Assembly (NCBI RefSeq): GCF_000265425.1
Contig: NC_018014.1
Coordinates: 2,170,001-2,234,000, forward strand
Reading direction: 5' to 3'
DNA from: Terriglobus roseus DSM 18391
GTDB taxonomy: Bacteria; Acidobacteriota; Terriglobia; Terriglobales; Acidobacteriaceae
Length of the DNA: 64,000 nucleotides
A program made the position numbers and the translations under genes. Each line of letters begins with the position of its first letter. Within the stretch, counting starts at the first letter, position 1. A model generated the notes under the pieces. The model had not been told where the DNA came from, ran no database searches, and was given only the letters and a program-made list of their open reading frames with translations. Shown here in pieces: positions 35,713-43,979 of the stretch.

Positions 35713-35745
35713 TCCCCACTTTAGCTTCGCGAAAATGGGGCACCC
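35713..35745 (+). repeat. Stem-loop ending in GGGCACCC
   Basis: CCCCACTTT pairs with AAAATGGGG (one mismatch) around a short loop, and the 3' arm runs into GGGCACCC (35738-35745), as at 22374-22381. Possibly a second dispersed repeat family. Confidence 0.4.
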
Positions 35746-35839
35746 AGAGTCGTGATCTCCGCTAGCTGTTAAGCCGTGCCCTTGAGCGACGCGTTCGGGC
35801 CTCCGTGAGCTTGAGGTGCTTGTCGATTCCTGGGGCTTG

Positions 35840-36229
35840 CTAGCGCGTTAGGAGGAAGACGCCTGCGCTGACAAATATGGCTGCGAGCCAGCGGCGGCGG
35901 TCCACGTTTTCTTTCAGGAAGAACTTTGCTGCAACGGCTGTTGCGATGAAGGTTAGCGAGTTGGTTGCGGGCGCTACCAGGCTTAGGTCCGCTCCGGAGA
36001 GCGCGAAGAGTAGCGCGAAGAAGCTGATTGCCATGCAGGCGATGCCGCCGATGAGGAAGGGCGATGTGACGACGGCCTTGATGGCGCCGGGGAGGCCGCT
36101 CTTTGCGCGGATCTCGTCGAGGTCACCGACGCGGGTCATGGCGGCCGAGATCATCGTCTCGCCGATGGTTGCGCCGAGGACCATGACGACGATGGTGATT
36201 ATGGTCGAACTGCCAAGGTTCGCGATCAT
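35840..36229 (-). CDS. Half-size DMT/EamA-type membrane protein
   Basis: A 129-residue protein with four hydrophobic helices, half the size of a standard EamA transporter and similar in plan to small-multidrug-resistance proteins (FLIGGIACMAISFFALLFAL, then SLVAPATNSLTFIATAVAAK). It ends in a short basic loop and a last helix. It is the second of two such genes; the ATG overlaps the stop of a duplicated mini-ORF by 4 bp. The neighbouring hpnJ gene suggests a membrane-lipid role, such as flipping a lipid or lipid-linked sugar, but this is inferred from position only. Confidence 0.82.
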   Translation of the reverse strand: MIANLGSSTIITIVVMVLGATIGETMISAAMTRVGDLDEIRAKSGLPGAIKAVVTSPFLIGGIACMAISFFALLFALSGADLSLVAPATNSLTFIATAVAAKFFLKENVDRRRWLAAIFVSAGVFLLTR

Positions 36230-36311
36230 ACCTGCACGCCTTCTTGCTCCACGATGGCGATGATGGTCGAGCTGCCGAGATTCGCGATCATGGCTGCACC
36301 CCTTCGAGTTC
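36188..36311 (-). repeat. 62-bp tandem duplication spanning the junction of two genes
   Basis: Two adjacent 62-bp units (36250-36311 and 36188-36249) match at 50 of 62 positions by my count. Each contains the end of an EGVQ-coding segment, an ATGA stop/start overlap and a MIANLGSSTII-coding start. Between them they create a 21-codon mini-ORF (36226-36291, minus strand). Confidence 0.8.
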
Positions 36312-36713
36312 CGCGAGGGCGAGATGTTCGGTGCGGGATGGGCCGTTGGCCACGAAGCCTACGCCAATGACAATGCAGGCGATGCCTGCCCAGCGCATGG
36401 GGGTGATGGCCTCGTGCAACCAGAGGCGGCCGATGAGCGCGGTGACGACGTTGCCGAAGGCGGTGGCGGGCTGTACGAAGGTGAGGTCAGCCCAGCTAAG
36501 CGCCGTCATGTAACTGCCCATGAAGCTGATGAGGACGAGGATGCCGGCGATGACCCAGGGATTCATCAGAGCGTGCAGTAGCAGGCCCATGTGATCAAAG
36601 GAGACCGGACCGACCTGTTTCATGCCGCGGCTGAGGAGGGCGTCACCGATGGAGGCGCCCAGCATGATGAAGACGAGCATGAGGTATTGCGAAGCTTTGA
36701 GGCGGTGGGACAT
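36288..36713 (-). CDS. Half-size DMT/EamA-type membrane protein
   Basis: A 141-residue protein with four hydrophobic helices (residues about 10-28, 45-66, 72-95 and 106-127) and the EamA-like segment WADLTFVQPATAFGNVVTAL. It is a paralogue in plan of the 129-residue protein that follows. Pairs of half-size proteins of this superfamily often work as heterodimers. The stop overlaps a mini-ORF start (ATGA at 36288-36291). It is separated from hpnJ by a terminator, so it probably has its own promoter in 36714-36795. Confidence 0.83.
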   Translation of the reverse strand: MSHRLKASQYLMLVFIMLGASIGDALLSRGMKQVGPVSFDHMGLLLHALMNPWVIAGILVLISFMGSYMTALSWADLTFVQPATAFGNVVTALIGRLWLHEAITPMRWAGIACIVIGVGFVANGPSRTEHLALAELEGVQP

Positions 36714-36794
36714 TCAGCTTTGATTGTATCGACTTAGGATGATCCGAAGCCGGGCGGGCACATACTGTCGCTGCGCCTGAGAAGTTGCAGCCAA

Positions 36795-36822
36795 ATGAAA
36801 ACCGCCTCCGTTTCCGGAGGCG
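36795..36822 (-). terminator. Rho-independent terminator after hpnJ
   Basis: On the minus strand, CGCCTCCG and CGGAGGCG form an 8-bp perfect stem around GAAA (36803-36822), followed by GTTTTCATTT. It lies 25 bp after the hpnJ stop. On the plus strand the right side also has TTTCTGTTT, so it may work in both directions. Confidence 0.8.
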
Positions 36823-36846
36823 TTTCTGTTTGGATCGACTTTGGAA

Positions 36847-38325
36847 CTAGGCGTTCATGCTGACGGATTCCTGCGCCTTCAGTGCGTTCTGTTCCTTCTT
36901 GAGACGCGAAGCCTTGTTGCGCTGGCTGCGGAGCTTCATGAAGGCCTTTGCCTCGACGTACAGGCGCGGCACATCGCGGTTGACGATTGCCTTCCAGACG
37001 ACGCGGGCTGCGGCCTTCGGGCGGAAGTAGTACTCGTCGTAGAACTTGTGCACCATCTCCATCACGTACTCGGTCGGCAGGCCGGGGTATTCAATGTGTG
37101 CCATCTGGTGGCCGCCGCCGTCGTTCATGATCTCGTTGGTGATGTAGCCGTTCTTCTCAGCGAAGTCATAGAACTCGGTGCCGGGGTAGGCATGCGCAAC
37201 GGAGACCTGGATGGTCTCGCAGTCGAGCTGCTTGGCGAAGTTGATCGTGTTCCAGATCGACTCCTTGGTTTCGCCGGGCAGGCCGAGGATGAAGTCGGCG
37301 TGGATGATCAGACCGAGGTCGTGGCAGTCCTTGACGAACTCGCGGGCACGCTCAACGGTCGAGCCCTTCTTGATGTTCTTGAGGATCTGCGGATCGCCGG
37401 ACTCGAAGCCAACGATGAGCAGGCGGCAGCCCGCTTCCTTCATAGCCTTCAGGGTGTCGCGGTGGGTCGTGGTACGGCTGGTGCAGGACCACGTGATGTT
37501 CAAAGGCTTGAGCTTCGCGCAGAGCTCGATGGTGCGTTCCTTTTGGATGTTGAAGGTGTCGTCATCGAAGAAGAACTCCTTGACGTCAGGGAAGTTCTCC
37601 TTGGCCCACTTCAATTCCGCTGCGACGTCGTCGGTGGAGCGCTTGCGCCATGCGTGGCCGCTGAGTGTCTGGGGCCAGAGGCAGAAAGTGCACTGTGCCG
37701 GGCAGCCGCGCGTGCTGTAAAGCGAGATGTAAGGGTGCAGAAGGAACGGCACGTTGTAGCGTGTGACGTCCATGTCGCGCTTGTAGATCTTGGTCGCCCA
37801 GGGCATCGCGTCGAGGTCTTCGACCTGCGGACGATCCGGGTTGTGCTGAATGACGCCGTTCTCATCCTTGTAGGAGAGGCCGAGGATCTCGTTGATCGGC
37901 TTACCCTGCGCGTATTCGACGATGGTGTAGTCGAACTCGCGGCGGCAGATGAAGTCGATGGCGTCGCACTCGTTCAGAGCGCGGTCGGGGTCGGTGGTCA
38001 CCGGCGGTCCGACGAATGCGATCTTGATGGTCGGGTTGACCTTCTTGATGGCCTGCGCGAGCGCGTGATCGCCGGCCCAGCCTACCGTGGAGGTGAAGAG
38101 CACCAGGAACTCGTAATCCTTCGCGATGTTGATCGTCTCTTCGGCGCTGACGTGGTGCGGGGGCGCGTCGAGCAGGCGCGAGCCCTCCAGCATGCCGGCC
38201 GGGTAGGCCAACCACACGGGATACCAGTAGGATTCGATCTCACGCGTCGCGGGCCAACGGGAGCTGGCGCCACCGTCGAAGTTTTCAAAGGAAGGCGGGT
38301 TCAGGAGCAGTGTCTTCAATACCAT
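36847..38325 (-). CDS. hpnJ: Hopanoid B12-binding radical SAM protein HpnJ
   Basis: A 492-residue radical SAM enzyme with an N-terminal cobalamin-binding-like domain (about 1-160) and a radical SAM core holding the cluster motif C208-PAQ-C212-TF-C215. EFFFDDDTFN, VGFESGDPQILKNIKKG and DFILGLPGETKES are typical of the class. HpnJ proteins are linked to the polar head group of extended hopanoids (cyclitol ether formation in Burkholderia genetics). The gene stands apart from hpnCDE but within 2 kb, facing them. Ribosome site CGAGG is 7 bp before the ATG and a TAAAAT box is just upstream. Confidence 0.92.
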   Translation of the reverse strand: MVLKTLLLNPPSFENFDGGASSRWPATREIESYWYPVWLAYPAGMLEGSRLLDAPPHHVSAEETINIAKDYEFLVLFTSTVGWAGDHALAQAIKKVNPTIKIAFVGPPVTTDPDRALNECDAIDFICRREFDYTIVEYAQGKPINEILGLSYKDENGVIQHNPDRPQVEDLDAMPWATKIYKRDMDVTRYNVPFLLHPYISLYSTRGCPAQCTFCLWPQTLSGHAWRKRSTDDVAAELKWAKENFPDVKEFFFDDDTFNIQKERTIELCAKLKPLNITWSCTSRTTTHRDTLKAMKEAGCRLLIVGFESGDPQILKNIKKGSTVERAREFVKDCHDLGLIIHADFILGLPGETKESIWNTINFAKQLDCETIQVSVAHAYPGTEFYDFAEKNGYITNEIMNDGGGHQMAHIEYPGLPTEYVMEMVHKFYDEYYFRPKAAARVVWKAIVNRDVPRLYVEAKAFMKLRSQRNKASRLKKEQNALKAQESVSMNA

Positions 38326-38338
38326 GGTTGTACCTCGA

Positions 38339-38372
38339 ATTTTACCATTTAGTGACCGGTCAAAGGACCGGT
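38339..38372 (-). promoter_or_regulatory. Promoter and palindrome region before hpnJ
   Basis: A TAAAAT-type -10 (around 38339-38344, minus strand) precedes hpnJ. Next to it is a perfect 10-bp palindrome, TGACCGGTCA (38353-38362), and a second ACCGGT at 38367-38372. The palindrome falls between the expected -10 and -35 positions, as expected for an operator. Confidence 0.4.
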
Positions 38373-38403
38373 GGAACCCAGTCGGGAACCTTTCCGGCGG
38401 CCG

Positions 38404-39867
38404 CTAGGGGTGGGGTATGACGGAAGGGGAATTCGGCACGATGCCGGGGCTGGCTCCGGTGGGAGCGGTGGTGGGAACACCCGGTGCGGTTGTACCTGCG
38501 GGTGAAGGCACGCTTGGCGTCAGGGTGCGACTACCGGTGGCACCCAGAATCCAGTCGCCAAGGCCCTCTGTTTGACGCAGCAGGTTGACCTGCGTTTGAC
38601 GCAGTTGCAACTCGGCGGCCAGAACGTCGAGATATTTCTGACGTTCCTGAAGCTGGGCGTTGAGCTGGTCCTTGGGATTGACTTGTGGGCCCTGGGAGGC
38701 GCCCCCGTCGAGCTGGAGTTGGAGTTTTAGAGTTTCGAGTTGATCTTCTGCGATCTCGCGGTCGTCGCGAGCGAGTTGGGCACGGAGGTCGAGTTCGCGG
38801 GTGGAGTTCGCCAGTTTTGAGCGACCTTCGCGATAGACGCCGCGCTGCTGGTCCGCCTCGGCGTAGGCACGTGCGGCATCTGCGGCTGAACCACGCGCCT
38901 TGGCCCGGTGTGCCATGTCCAGCAGCGGGATATTAAACTGGAGGCCAAAGCTGAGCGCGTTTTCGCTGTTCGGGTGCGCGTCGGTGCCGCCATACCGGGG
39001 GTAGTAGTCGAGGTAGGAGGAGAGCGAGGTCGCCACGCGGCTGTAATTGCCGGCGAGCACGATCTGCGGACGAAGCATGTAGCGGCTATCGCCGAAGGCG
39101 GTGTACTGCTTCGCGCGTGCACTCGCGAACGCTGCCTTGATGCCGTAGCTGTCTGGCAGCTTGTCCATATCCACGTCCGCGGATGCTGGCGTCCGCGTGA
39201 ATTCCGGAACCGAGCTGCGATCCGTGAAGAGGAATGTCGCAGGAAGGCCGGTCAAGAGTGCGAGATGCTGGCGATTCGCTGCGATTTCATCGTCTACCTG
39301 GAGGCTTGCGAGACGTAGTTGCGTCCCGGTGCGTCGCGATTTGGGGAGTTCGACTTTTGGGTCGACGCCGAGAGCGATGCGGTCTGTGGTGATGGACACC
39401 AGGCGGTCTGAGTATGCGATGGAATCGCGAAGAACCATCTTGCGTTCCAGGGAGTAATCCAGCGCCAGGTAGGTGTTAGTTGTGTCTTCGGCTACTTCGA
39501 TCTGGCTGTTGTGCAGGGTAAGTTCGGCAGCCCGGACACCTTCGTCGGTCGAACGGATGTAGTCCTTTTGCGAGAAGCTAAAGACGAGACTCTGAGCGCT
39601 TATTGAGAAGATGACCGGGACATTCAGAGGAGCGCCAGTGGATTGGCCGTAGCCGGTCACGACACCGACGGTGGGGATATAGGCGTCGCGGGCTTCGCTG
39701 CGCGCGGCACGGGCTTTGTCGAGGTCGGCCTGTGCCATGCGGATCTTGGGGCTGTTCTTCAGCGCAAGGTTCACTGCGGACTGCAGGGAGATCTGCGCGA
39801 CGCCGCGGCCGGTGCAGACGAGGAATGCGGCGAGGGCGAGTGTGCGGAGTGCGTAGGAGCGTGTCAT
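38404..39867 (-). CDS. TolC-family outer-membrane efflux protein
   Basis: A 487-residue outer-membrane channel subunit. It starts with a signal peptide (hydrophobic LALAAFLVCTG, ending VAQ) and has the TolC two-repeat pattern: SLQSAVNLALKNSPKIRMAQADL near residue 30 and long amphipathic helices with GLQFNIPLLDMAHRAKARGS around residue 305. A Pro/Thr-rich tail follows residue 455. It is the last gene of the adaptor-TPR-TolC operon; its ATG overlaps the TPR stop by 4 bp. It would form the trimeric exit duct. Confidence 0.9.
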   Translation of the reverse strand: MTRSYALRTLALAAFLVCTGRGVAQISLQSAVNLALKNSPKIRMAQADLDKARAARSEARDAYIPTVGVVTGYGQSTGAPLNVPVIFSISAQSLVFSFSQKDYIRSTDEGVRAAELTLHNSQIEVAEDTTNTYLALDYSLERKMVLRDSIAYSDRLVSITTDRIALGVDPKVELPKSRRTGTQLRLASLQVDDEIAANRQHLALLTGLPATFLFTDRSSVPEFTRTPASADVDMDKLPDSYGIKAAFASARAKQYTAFGDSRYMLRPQIVLAGNYSRVATSLSSYLDYYPRYGGTDAHPNSENALSFGLQFNIPLLDMAHRAKARGSAADAARAYAEADQQRGVYREGRSKLANSTRELDLRAQLARDDREIAEDQLETLKLQLQLDGGASQGPQVNPKDQLNAQLQERQKYLDVLAAELQLRQTQVNLLRQTEGLGDWILGATGSRTLTPSVPSPAGTTAPGVPTTAPTGASPGIVPNSPSVIPHP

Positions 39868-40796
39868 TGACCGGCTCCTTTCCGTGCGGCGTCGTAGTTG
39901 GCGGCGAGCGCCAGGGCTGCGGCGTATTCTTTTTGGGCGCCGGCAGTATCGCCCGTTGCCTTGAGCGCATTGCCTAGCAGGACGTGCGCATGGGCGAATG
40001 CGGAGAGTTCGATCTGCTGGGTTCCGAGGTACGCACGAAGTGCTGCGATCGCTTCAATGGGCTGCTTGAGATCGATCAGGATTGCGGCGGCATCGAGGGT
40101 GTCCGGACCATGATGTGGGTCGGCTGCGAGCGCGAGCTTTGCGTTCTGGGCGGCTCGATCCGCCTGCTTGCGGCTGCGGTAAAAGCTGGCTAGATCGACA
40201 TAGGCCTCAGGCGAATGGGCCACTGCGAGTTCGGCACGATACTCGGCTTCCGCAGTTGCGTCGTCCTTCGACTTGGCGGCAATCATGGCTGAGAGGCGGT
40301 GGGCTCGCGCTGCGGAGAGGGGCTTGAGGCGGTTTGCGATGTCGCGGGCCTTATCAAGTCCGCCGCCCACGATGCCAGGAGCCTCGGCGTAAAACTGGCC
40401 CAAATCGCTGAGGGCTTCTACATTCTTGGGATTCAGTTGGACTGCCTTTTCGAAGCTTCCACGGATTTTGCTGACCATTCGCATACCGGTGAAGGTGCCG
40501 CTGTGATCGGCCTTATTGCCGTAGACGCGTGCCAGCTCGAGGGCGTAGTCGCTGTTGGAGGGCGCCAGAGAAGCGGCTGATTCGCAGGCGGTAATGGCTT
40601 CATCGCGTCCATCGACAGAGGAGTAGAGCTTGCACAACAGTTCCTGTGCGTCAGCGTTCCGGATCGGCTTCAGGGCTGCGACTGCGGCGTCGACTCGGCC
40701 TGCGCGGGCATCCGCCAGAGCGGGTGCGGGAATCTGCGCGGCGGCGGTCGCTGCGAATAGGAGGGTAACGCACGCTACTCGAGACACACCGATCAC
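39864..40796 (-). CDS. Secreted TPR-repeat protein of the efflux operon
   Basis: A 310-residue protein with a signal peptide (VACVTLLFAATAAAQ) and several tetratricopeptide-like helical repeats, e.g. SLAPSNSDYALELARVYG, KAVQLNPKNVEALSDLGQFY and LALAADPHHGPDTLDAAAIL. TPRs bind protein partners; placement between adaptor and TolC genes, with 4-bp overlaps on both sides, suggests a periplasmic assembly or regulatory factor for the pump. That role is inferred. TPR genes in this position are not part of classical tripartite pumps. Confidence 0.87.
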   Translation of the reverse strand: MIGVSRVACVTLLFAATAAAQIPAPALADARAGRVDAAVAALKPIRNADAQELLCKLYSSVDGRDEAITACESAASLAPSNSDYALELARVYGNKADHSGTFTGMRMVSKIRGSFEKAVQLNPKNVEALSDLGQFYAEAPGIVGGGLDKARDIANRLKPLSAARAHRLSAMIAAKSKDDATAEAEYRAELAVAHSPEAYVDLASFYRSRKQADRAAQNAKLALAADPHHGPDTLDAAAILIDLKQPIEAIAALRAYLGTQQIELSAFAHAHVLLGNALKATGDTAGAQKEYAAALALAANYDAARKGAGQ

Positions 40797-42043
40797 TGCT
40801 GCACAACCCTGACCCGCAGGCCTTCCGAGAGATCGATACTGCTGCTGGTTGAGGCGAGTGCGACAAGATCGTTGGGATTGATGCCGGAGACGATCTGTAC
40901 CGCCATCAGGTTTACCGAACCAATCTTGACGACGCGCTTCACGAGCTGATTGTTCTGGACCAGGAAGACGTAGCTTTCTGAGCCTTGTGTCCGCAACGCC
41001 TCACGCGGCAGGCTGAGCACGTGATAGATCGACTGCGTCGTGACGCTAACGTTCACGTTGGTATTTGGAAGCAGATCGCCTGTGGCGTCGTCTACAGCGA
41101 TGAGACACTCGCCAACGTTTCGGGTGCCGTAGGTTATGACCGTCGTGGGCGTCCGGACGATGTGGCCGTGCCAGCTGAGACCCGGCTTGGCGTCCCACTT
41201 GATGACCACCTTGTCGTTTAGTTTCAGGCGGCCGATCTCGGGCTCATCGAAGTAGGCGCGGACCTGCATCTTGGTGAGGTCGGCAACCTGCACGAGTTCT
41301 TCACCGGAGCCGACGAAATCATAAGCTTTCACGGGCAGGGAATAGACGGTGCCGGAGAACGGTGCACGTACGACGCTCTGAGAAAGTGACTGCTGCGCTG
41401 CGGCCAAGCTTGCCTGGCTGTCAGCCAACTGAGCGCTGGCGCGCTGCTTATCCAATGGAGAGTAACGACCTGTGGAGCGCTTCTGGAGTGAATCGAGGGA
41501 GCTTTGCGCCGAGGAGAGGCGGGACTGGGCAGAGGCGACCTCGCTAAGTGAGGCTGCGCCCTTCGCTTGTAATGCCTGTAGTGCAGAAAGATCCTTCTGC
41601 GATTGTGCTACCTGAAGACGTGCGCGCTCGAGGTCGCCGGTAATGCCGATACGCTCGTCCGTCGATCCGCCATTGCCTACGTCAAATTGCGCTGCGCGTG
41701 CCTGCGCAATGGCTGACCGTGCGGTCTCCACGCGAGCCTCGGCGGCAGCGGTGCTCATGCGGAGCAGCAGCGTTCCGGCGCCAACCTGTTGGCCTGCACG
41801 GACGTAGACTGCCTGCACGCTGCCGGCTTCGCCAGCATGGGCCTGGAAGTTCTGGATGGGTTCGACTTTACCGTTGGTCGACAGGTCGCTCAATAGGTCG
41901 CCGTAGCCAGCCTTCGCCGCTCTGATGTCGATTTCCTTACGCGTGAAGAGGCGAATGCCGATGACCAGTGCGATCACGAGGATCGCCACGATCGCCACTC
42001 GAAAGGCTATTTTTCCGCTGTTTCCGCTTGCAGTGTCAGTCAT
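40793..42043 (-). CDS. Efflux membrane-fusion (adaptor) protein
   Basis: A 416-residue HlyD/RND-type periplasmic adaptor. One N-terminal membrane helix (about 12-30) is followed by the lipoyl half-motifs (GSVQAVYVRAGQQVGAGTLL and VVRAPFSGTVYSLPVKAYDF), a long helical hairpin (about 95-215) and a beta-barrel region. It links an inner-membrane pump to TolC. No pump gene (ABC or RND) lies next to it; the first gene of the operon is this adaptor, preceded by a TATAAT box. Confidence 0.9.
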   Translation of the reverse strand: MTDTASGNSGKIAFRVAIVAILVIALVIGIRLFTRKEIDIRAAKAGYGDLLSDLSTNGKVEPIQNFQAHAGEAGSVQAVYVRAGQQVGAGTLLLRMSTAAAEARVETARSAIAQARAAQFDVGNGGSTDERIGITGDLERARLQVAQSQKDLSALQALQAKGAASLSEVASAQSRLSSAQSSLDSLQKRSTGRYSPLDKQRASAQLADSQASLAAAQQSLSQSVVRAPFSGTVYSLPVKAYDFVGSGEELVQVADLTKMQVRAYFDEPEIGRLKLNDKVVIKWDAKPGLSWHGHIVRTPTTVITYGTRNVGECLIAVDDATGDLLPNTNVNVSVTTQSIYHVLSLPREALRTQGSESYVFLVQNNQLVKRVVKIGSVNLMAVQIVSGINPNDLVALASTSSSIDLSEGLRVRVVQQ

Positions 42044-42055
42044 GCCCGATTCGTC

Positions 42056-42061
42056 ATTATA
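42056..42061 (-). promoter_or_regulatory. Perfect -10 box TATAAT before the efflux operon
   Basis: TATAAT on the minus strand, 12 bp before the adaptor ATG at 42043. Transcription would start within about 6 bp of the start codon and no Shine-Dalgarno sequence is visible in that interval, so the leader is very short. The -35 match is weak. Confidence 0.5.
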
Positions 42062-42100
42062 TGAGACTCAGAAAGCTGTTTCTCGGTTCAAAAGAATCGT

Positions 42101-43975
42101 TTACGGTACGTCGGGTGTTTCGTGGAGGCGCAGGTCTGCGAGTTCCATCTCCGCTCCACCAAACTGCGGGTGCTTGTTCTCGCGCACACGGAAGACCGCA
42201 TCGACCACGGAACCCGCGCCAATGCCCATTTCCGCGAGTCGTTCCGGCCAGACCACGGCTCGGCTCCAGCAGAGGCAGCTGATCTGCGTGTCGTCTCCTA
42301 CGCTGAGGCACAGCTTAAGATGGCGCTCCTTCAGCACCTTCGGCTGGTCGCGGATGGTGCAGGCGCGGGCGAGAAAAAGGGGTTCTCGATTGCTGTGGCC
42401 AAAGGGTTCGAGTAATCGCAGTTTCTTTAGCAGCTCAGGCGTGAGTTCCGTGAGCGGAAGTTCTGCGTCGATCTCGACTCGCTGCTGCAGCATCTCCGGT
42501 GAGAGGCGGCCGTTCGCGTAGGCTGCGAGCCGTTCGCGAAGCATCGGTACGCGATCTGACGGCATGGAGAAGCCAACGGCGTGCGCGTGGCCGCCGAAAC
42601 GGTCAAAGATGACGGGTTCAGCGTGGGAGTGCGCAGCAGTGATTGCGTCCAGCAGATGAAAGCCGGGAACGGAGCGACCGGATCCATGAGCCAAGCCATT
42701 TTCGTGGGCGATGACGAGCGCCGGACGCCCCATCCGCTCGACCACGCGTGAGGCGAGGATGCCAATGACGCCGCGATGCCAGCCGTCGCCGTCGAGCACA
42801 AGGCAGCCGGCGGCGGCAAGTGCGACTTCGTCGGCACGGAGAACGACCATCTGCTCTTCAAGAGCGGTCAGGACGGTGGCTTCGACGTTGCGACGCTCTT
42901 CGTTGAGCAGGTGCAGTTTTTCTGCGATGGCGCGGCCCTCTGCGGGGTCGCGCGTAAGGAACATGCGGACGACGTCGCTGGCCACGTCCATGCGGCCGGC
43001 TGCATTAATGCGCGGCGCGATGCGGAAGGCGATCTCCGTGGCGGACGGGCCGCGCTCCTCATCGGCAGCGACGCCGGCGAGGTCCATGAGAGCGCGGAGG
43101 CCGCCCTGGCGAGGATCGCGCAGAGCACGCAGGCCAAGCGCGACGATGGTGCGGTTCTCACCCGTGAGCGGCACGGCGTCGGCAACGGTTGCGATGGCAA
43201 CCAACTTCAGCAGGGACGGCAGTAGCTTGTCCCATAGGGCAGTGAATTCGACGGTGCGGTAGTGCGATGGATCGGGTGGTGACGTGGTCGCTGCGTGCAG
43301 GAGGGCGTGCGCCAGTTTGAAGGCGACGGCGGCTCCGCAGAGTTCCTTGTACGGGTAGTCGCAGAAGGGCTGATTGGGATTGATCACGGCGACCGCGTCC
43401 GGTATGCCGGCGACGCCGTCAGGCAGATGGTGATCGGTGACAATCAGATTGAGTCCCAGCGCCTTACACTCGTCCGCTGCGGCGAAGGCACGGATGCCGG
43501 TATCGACACTGATGACGAGGCGAACGCCCTGCGCTGCGGCCTCACCCAGCACGCCGGTCTGCATGCCGTAGCCTTCGCGGATGCGGTGCGGGATATGAAA
43601 GCGGACGAGCGAGGATCCACGGCCGTTGCTGTCGAGCGGCGTGATGCGGTCGATGGCGGTCTTGAGGAGGACGGTAGCGGTGGTGCCGTCGACGTCGTAG
43701 TCACCGTAGATGAGGATGGGCTCGCGCTTCGCAACAGCCAACAAAACACGGGCGACCGCTTCCTTCATGCCAAGTAGAAAATTGGGGTCGTGCAGGTCTG
43801 CCATGCTTGGGACGAGGTAGCGGCGGGCAGCGGCGGGAGTTTCGATGCCGCGGGAGACGAGAACCTGCGCGAACCAGAGCGGCTGTTCCAGCGCTGCGGC
43901 CAGCCCGTGCGCCTCAATCGAGGGCGGTTCCGGCATGATCCAGCGGGCCTGCATGGCAGATGTTTCTGCGGGCAT
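42101..43975 (-). CDS. recJ: Single-stranded-DNA exonuclease RecJ
   Basis: 5'-to-3' ssDNA exonuclease of RecF-pathway recombination and repair. From ATG 43975 the product is 624 residues. DHH-family motifs are all present: LIYGDYDVDGTTAT, LVISVDTGIRA, LIVTDHHLPDG and DVVRMFLTRDP; a DHHA1 region with GRSVPGFHLLDAI and an OB-like C-terminal domain follow. The frame is open to TTG 44002 inside the upstream gene, but ATG 43975, 4 bp after that gene's stop, is more likely. It appears coupled to the small acidic gene before it. Confidence 0.94.
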   Translation of the reverse strand: MPAETSAMQARWIMPEPPSIEAHGLAAALEQPLWFAQVLVSRGIETPAAARRYLVPSMADLHDPNFLLGMKEAVARVLLAVAKREPILIYGDYDVDGTTATVLLKTAIDRITPLDSNGRGSSLVRFHIPHRIREGYGMQTGVLGEAAAQGVRLVISVDTGIRAFAAADECKALGLNLIVTDHHLPDGVAGIPDAVAVINPNQPFCDYPYKELCGAAVAFKLAHALLHAATTSPPDPSHYRTVEFTALWDKLLPSLLKLVAIATVADAVPLTGENRTIVALGLRALRDPRQGGLRALMDLAGVAADEERGPSATEIAFRIAPRINAAGRMDVASDVVRMFLTRDPAEGRAIAEKLHLLNEERRNVEATVLTALEEQMVVLRADEVALAAAGCLVLDGDGWHRGVIGILASRVVERMGRPALVIAHENGLAHGSGRSVPGFHLLDAITAAHSHAEPVIFDRFGGHAHAVGFSMPSDRVPMLRERLAAYANGRLSPEMLQQRVEIDAELPLTELTPELLKKLRLLEPFGHSNREPLFLARACTIRDQPKVLKERHLKLCLSVGDDTQISCLCWSRAVVWPERLAEMGIGAGSVVDAVFRVRENKHPQFGGAEMELADLRLHETPDVP

Positions 43976-43979
43976 CCGG

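Larger units (their letters stand above)
35159..35839. other. 681-bp non-coding region rich in palindromes
   Basis: Lies between the convergent hpnE operon and the DMT/hpnJ genes. It contains two copies of a paired hairpin element (35225-35274 and 35501-35550), a GC palindrome AGCGC-TTT-GCGCT near 35307-35319, and a stem ending in GGGCACCC (35713-35745). Short open frames at 35175-35390 and 35400-35765 run through the repeats and have no start signals or protein-like composition, so they are not called. Confidence 0.6.

Noticed and set aside
35175..35765. Two short plus-strand frames in the hpnE-DMT gap
   Set aside because: They run through palindromic repeats, lack ribosome sites and have no conserved-looking composition.
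36841..38352. Plus-strand open frame (503 codons) opposite hpnJ
   Set aside because: It is a shadow of the high-G+C radical SAM gene. No start signal, family motif or plausible folded composition.
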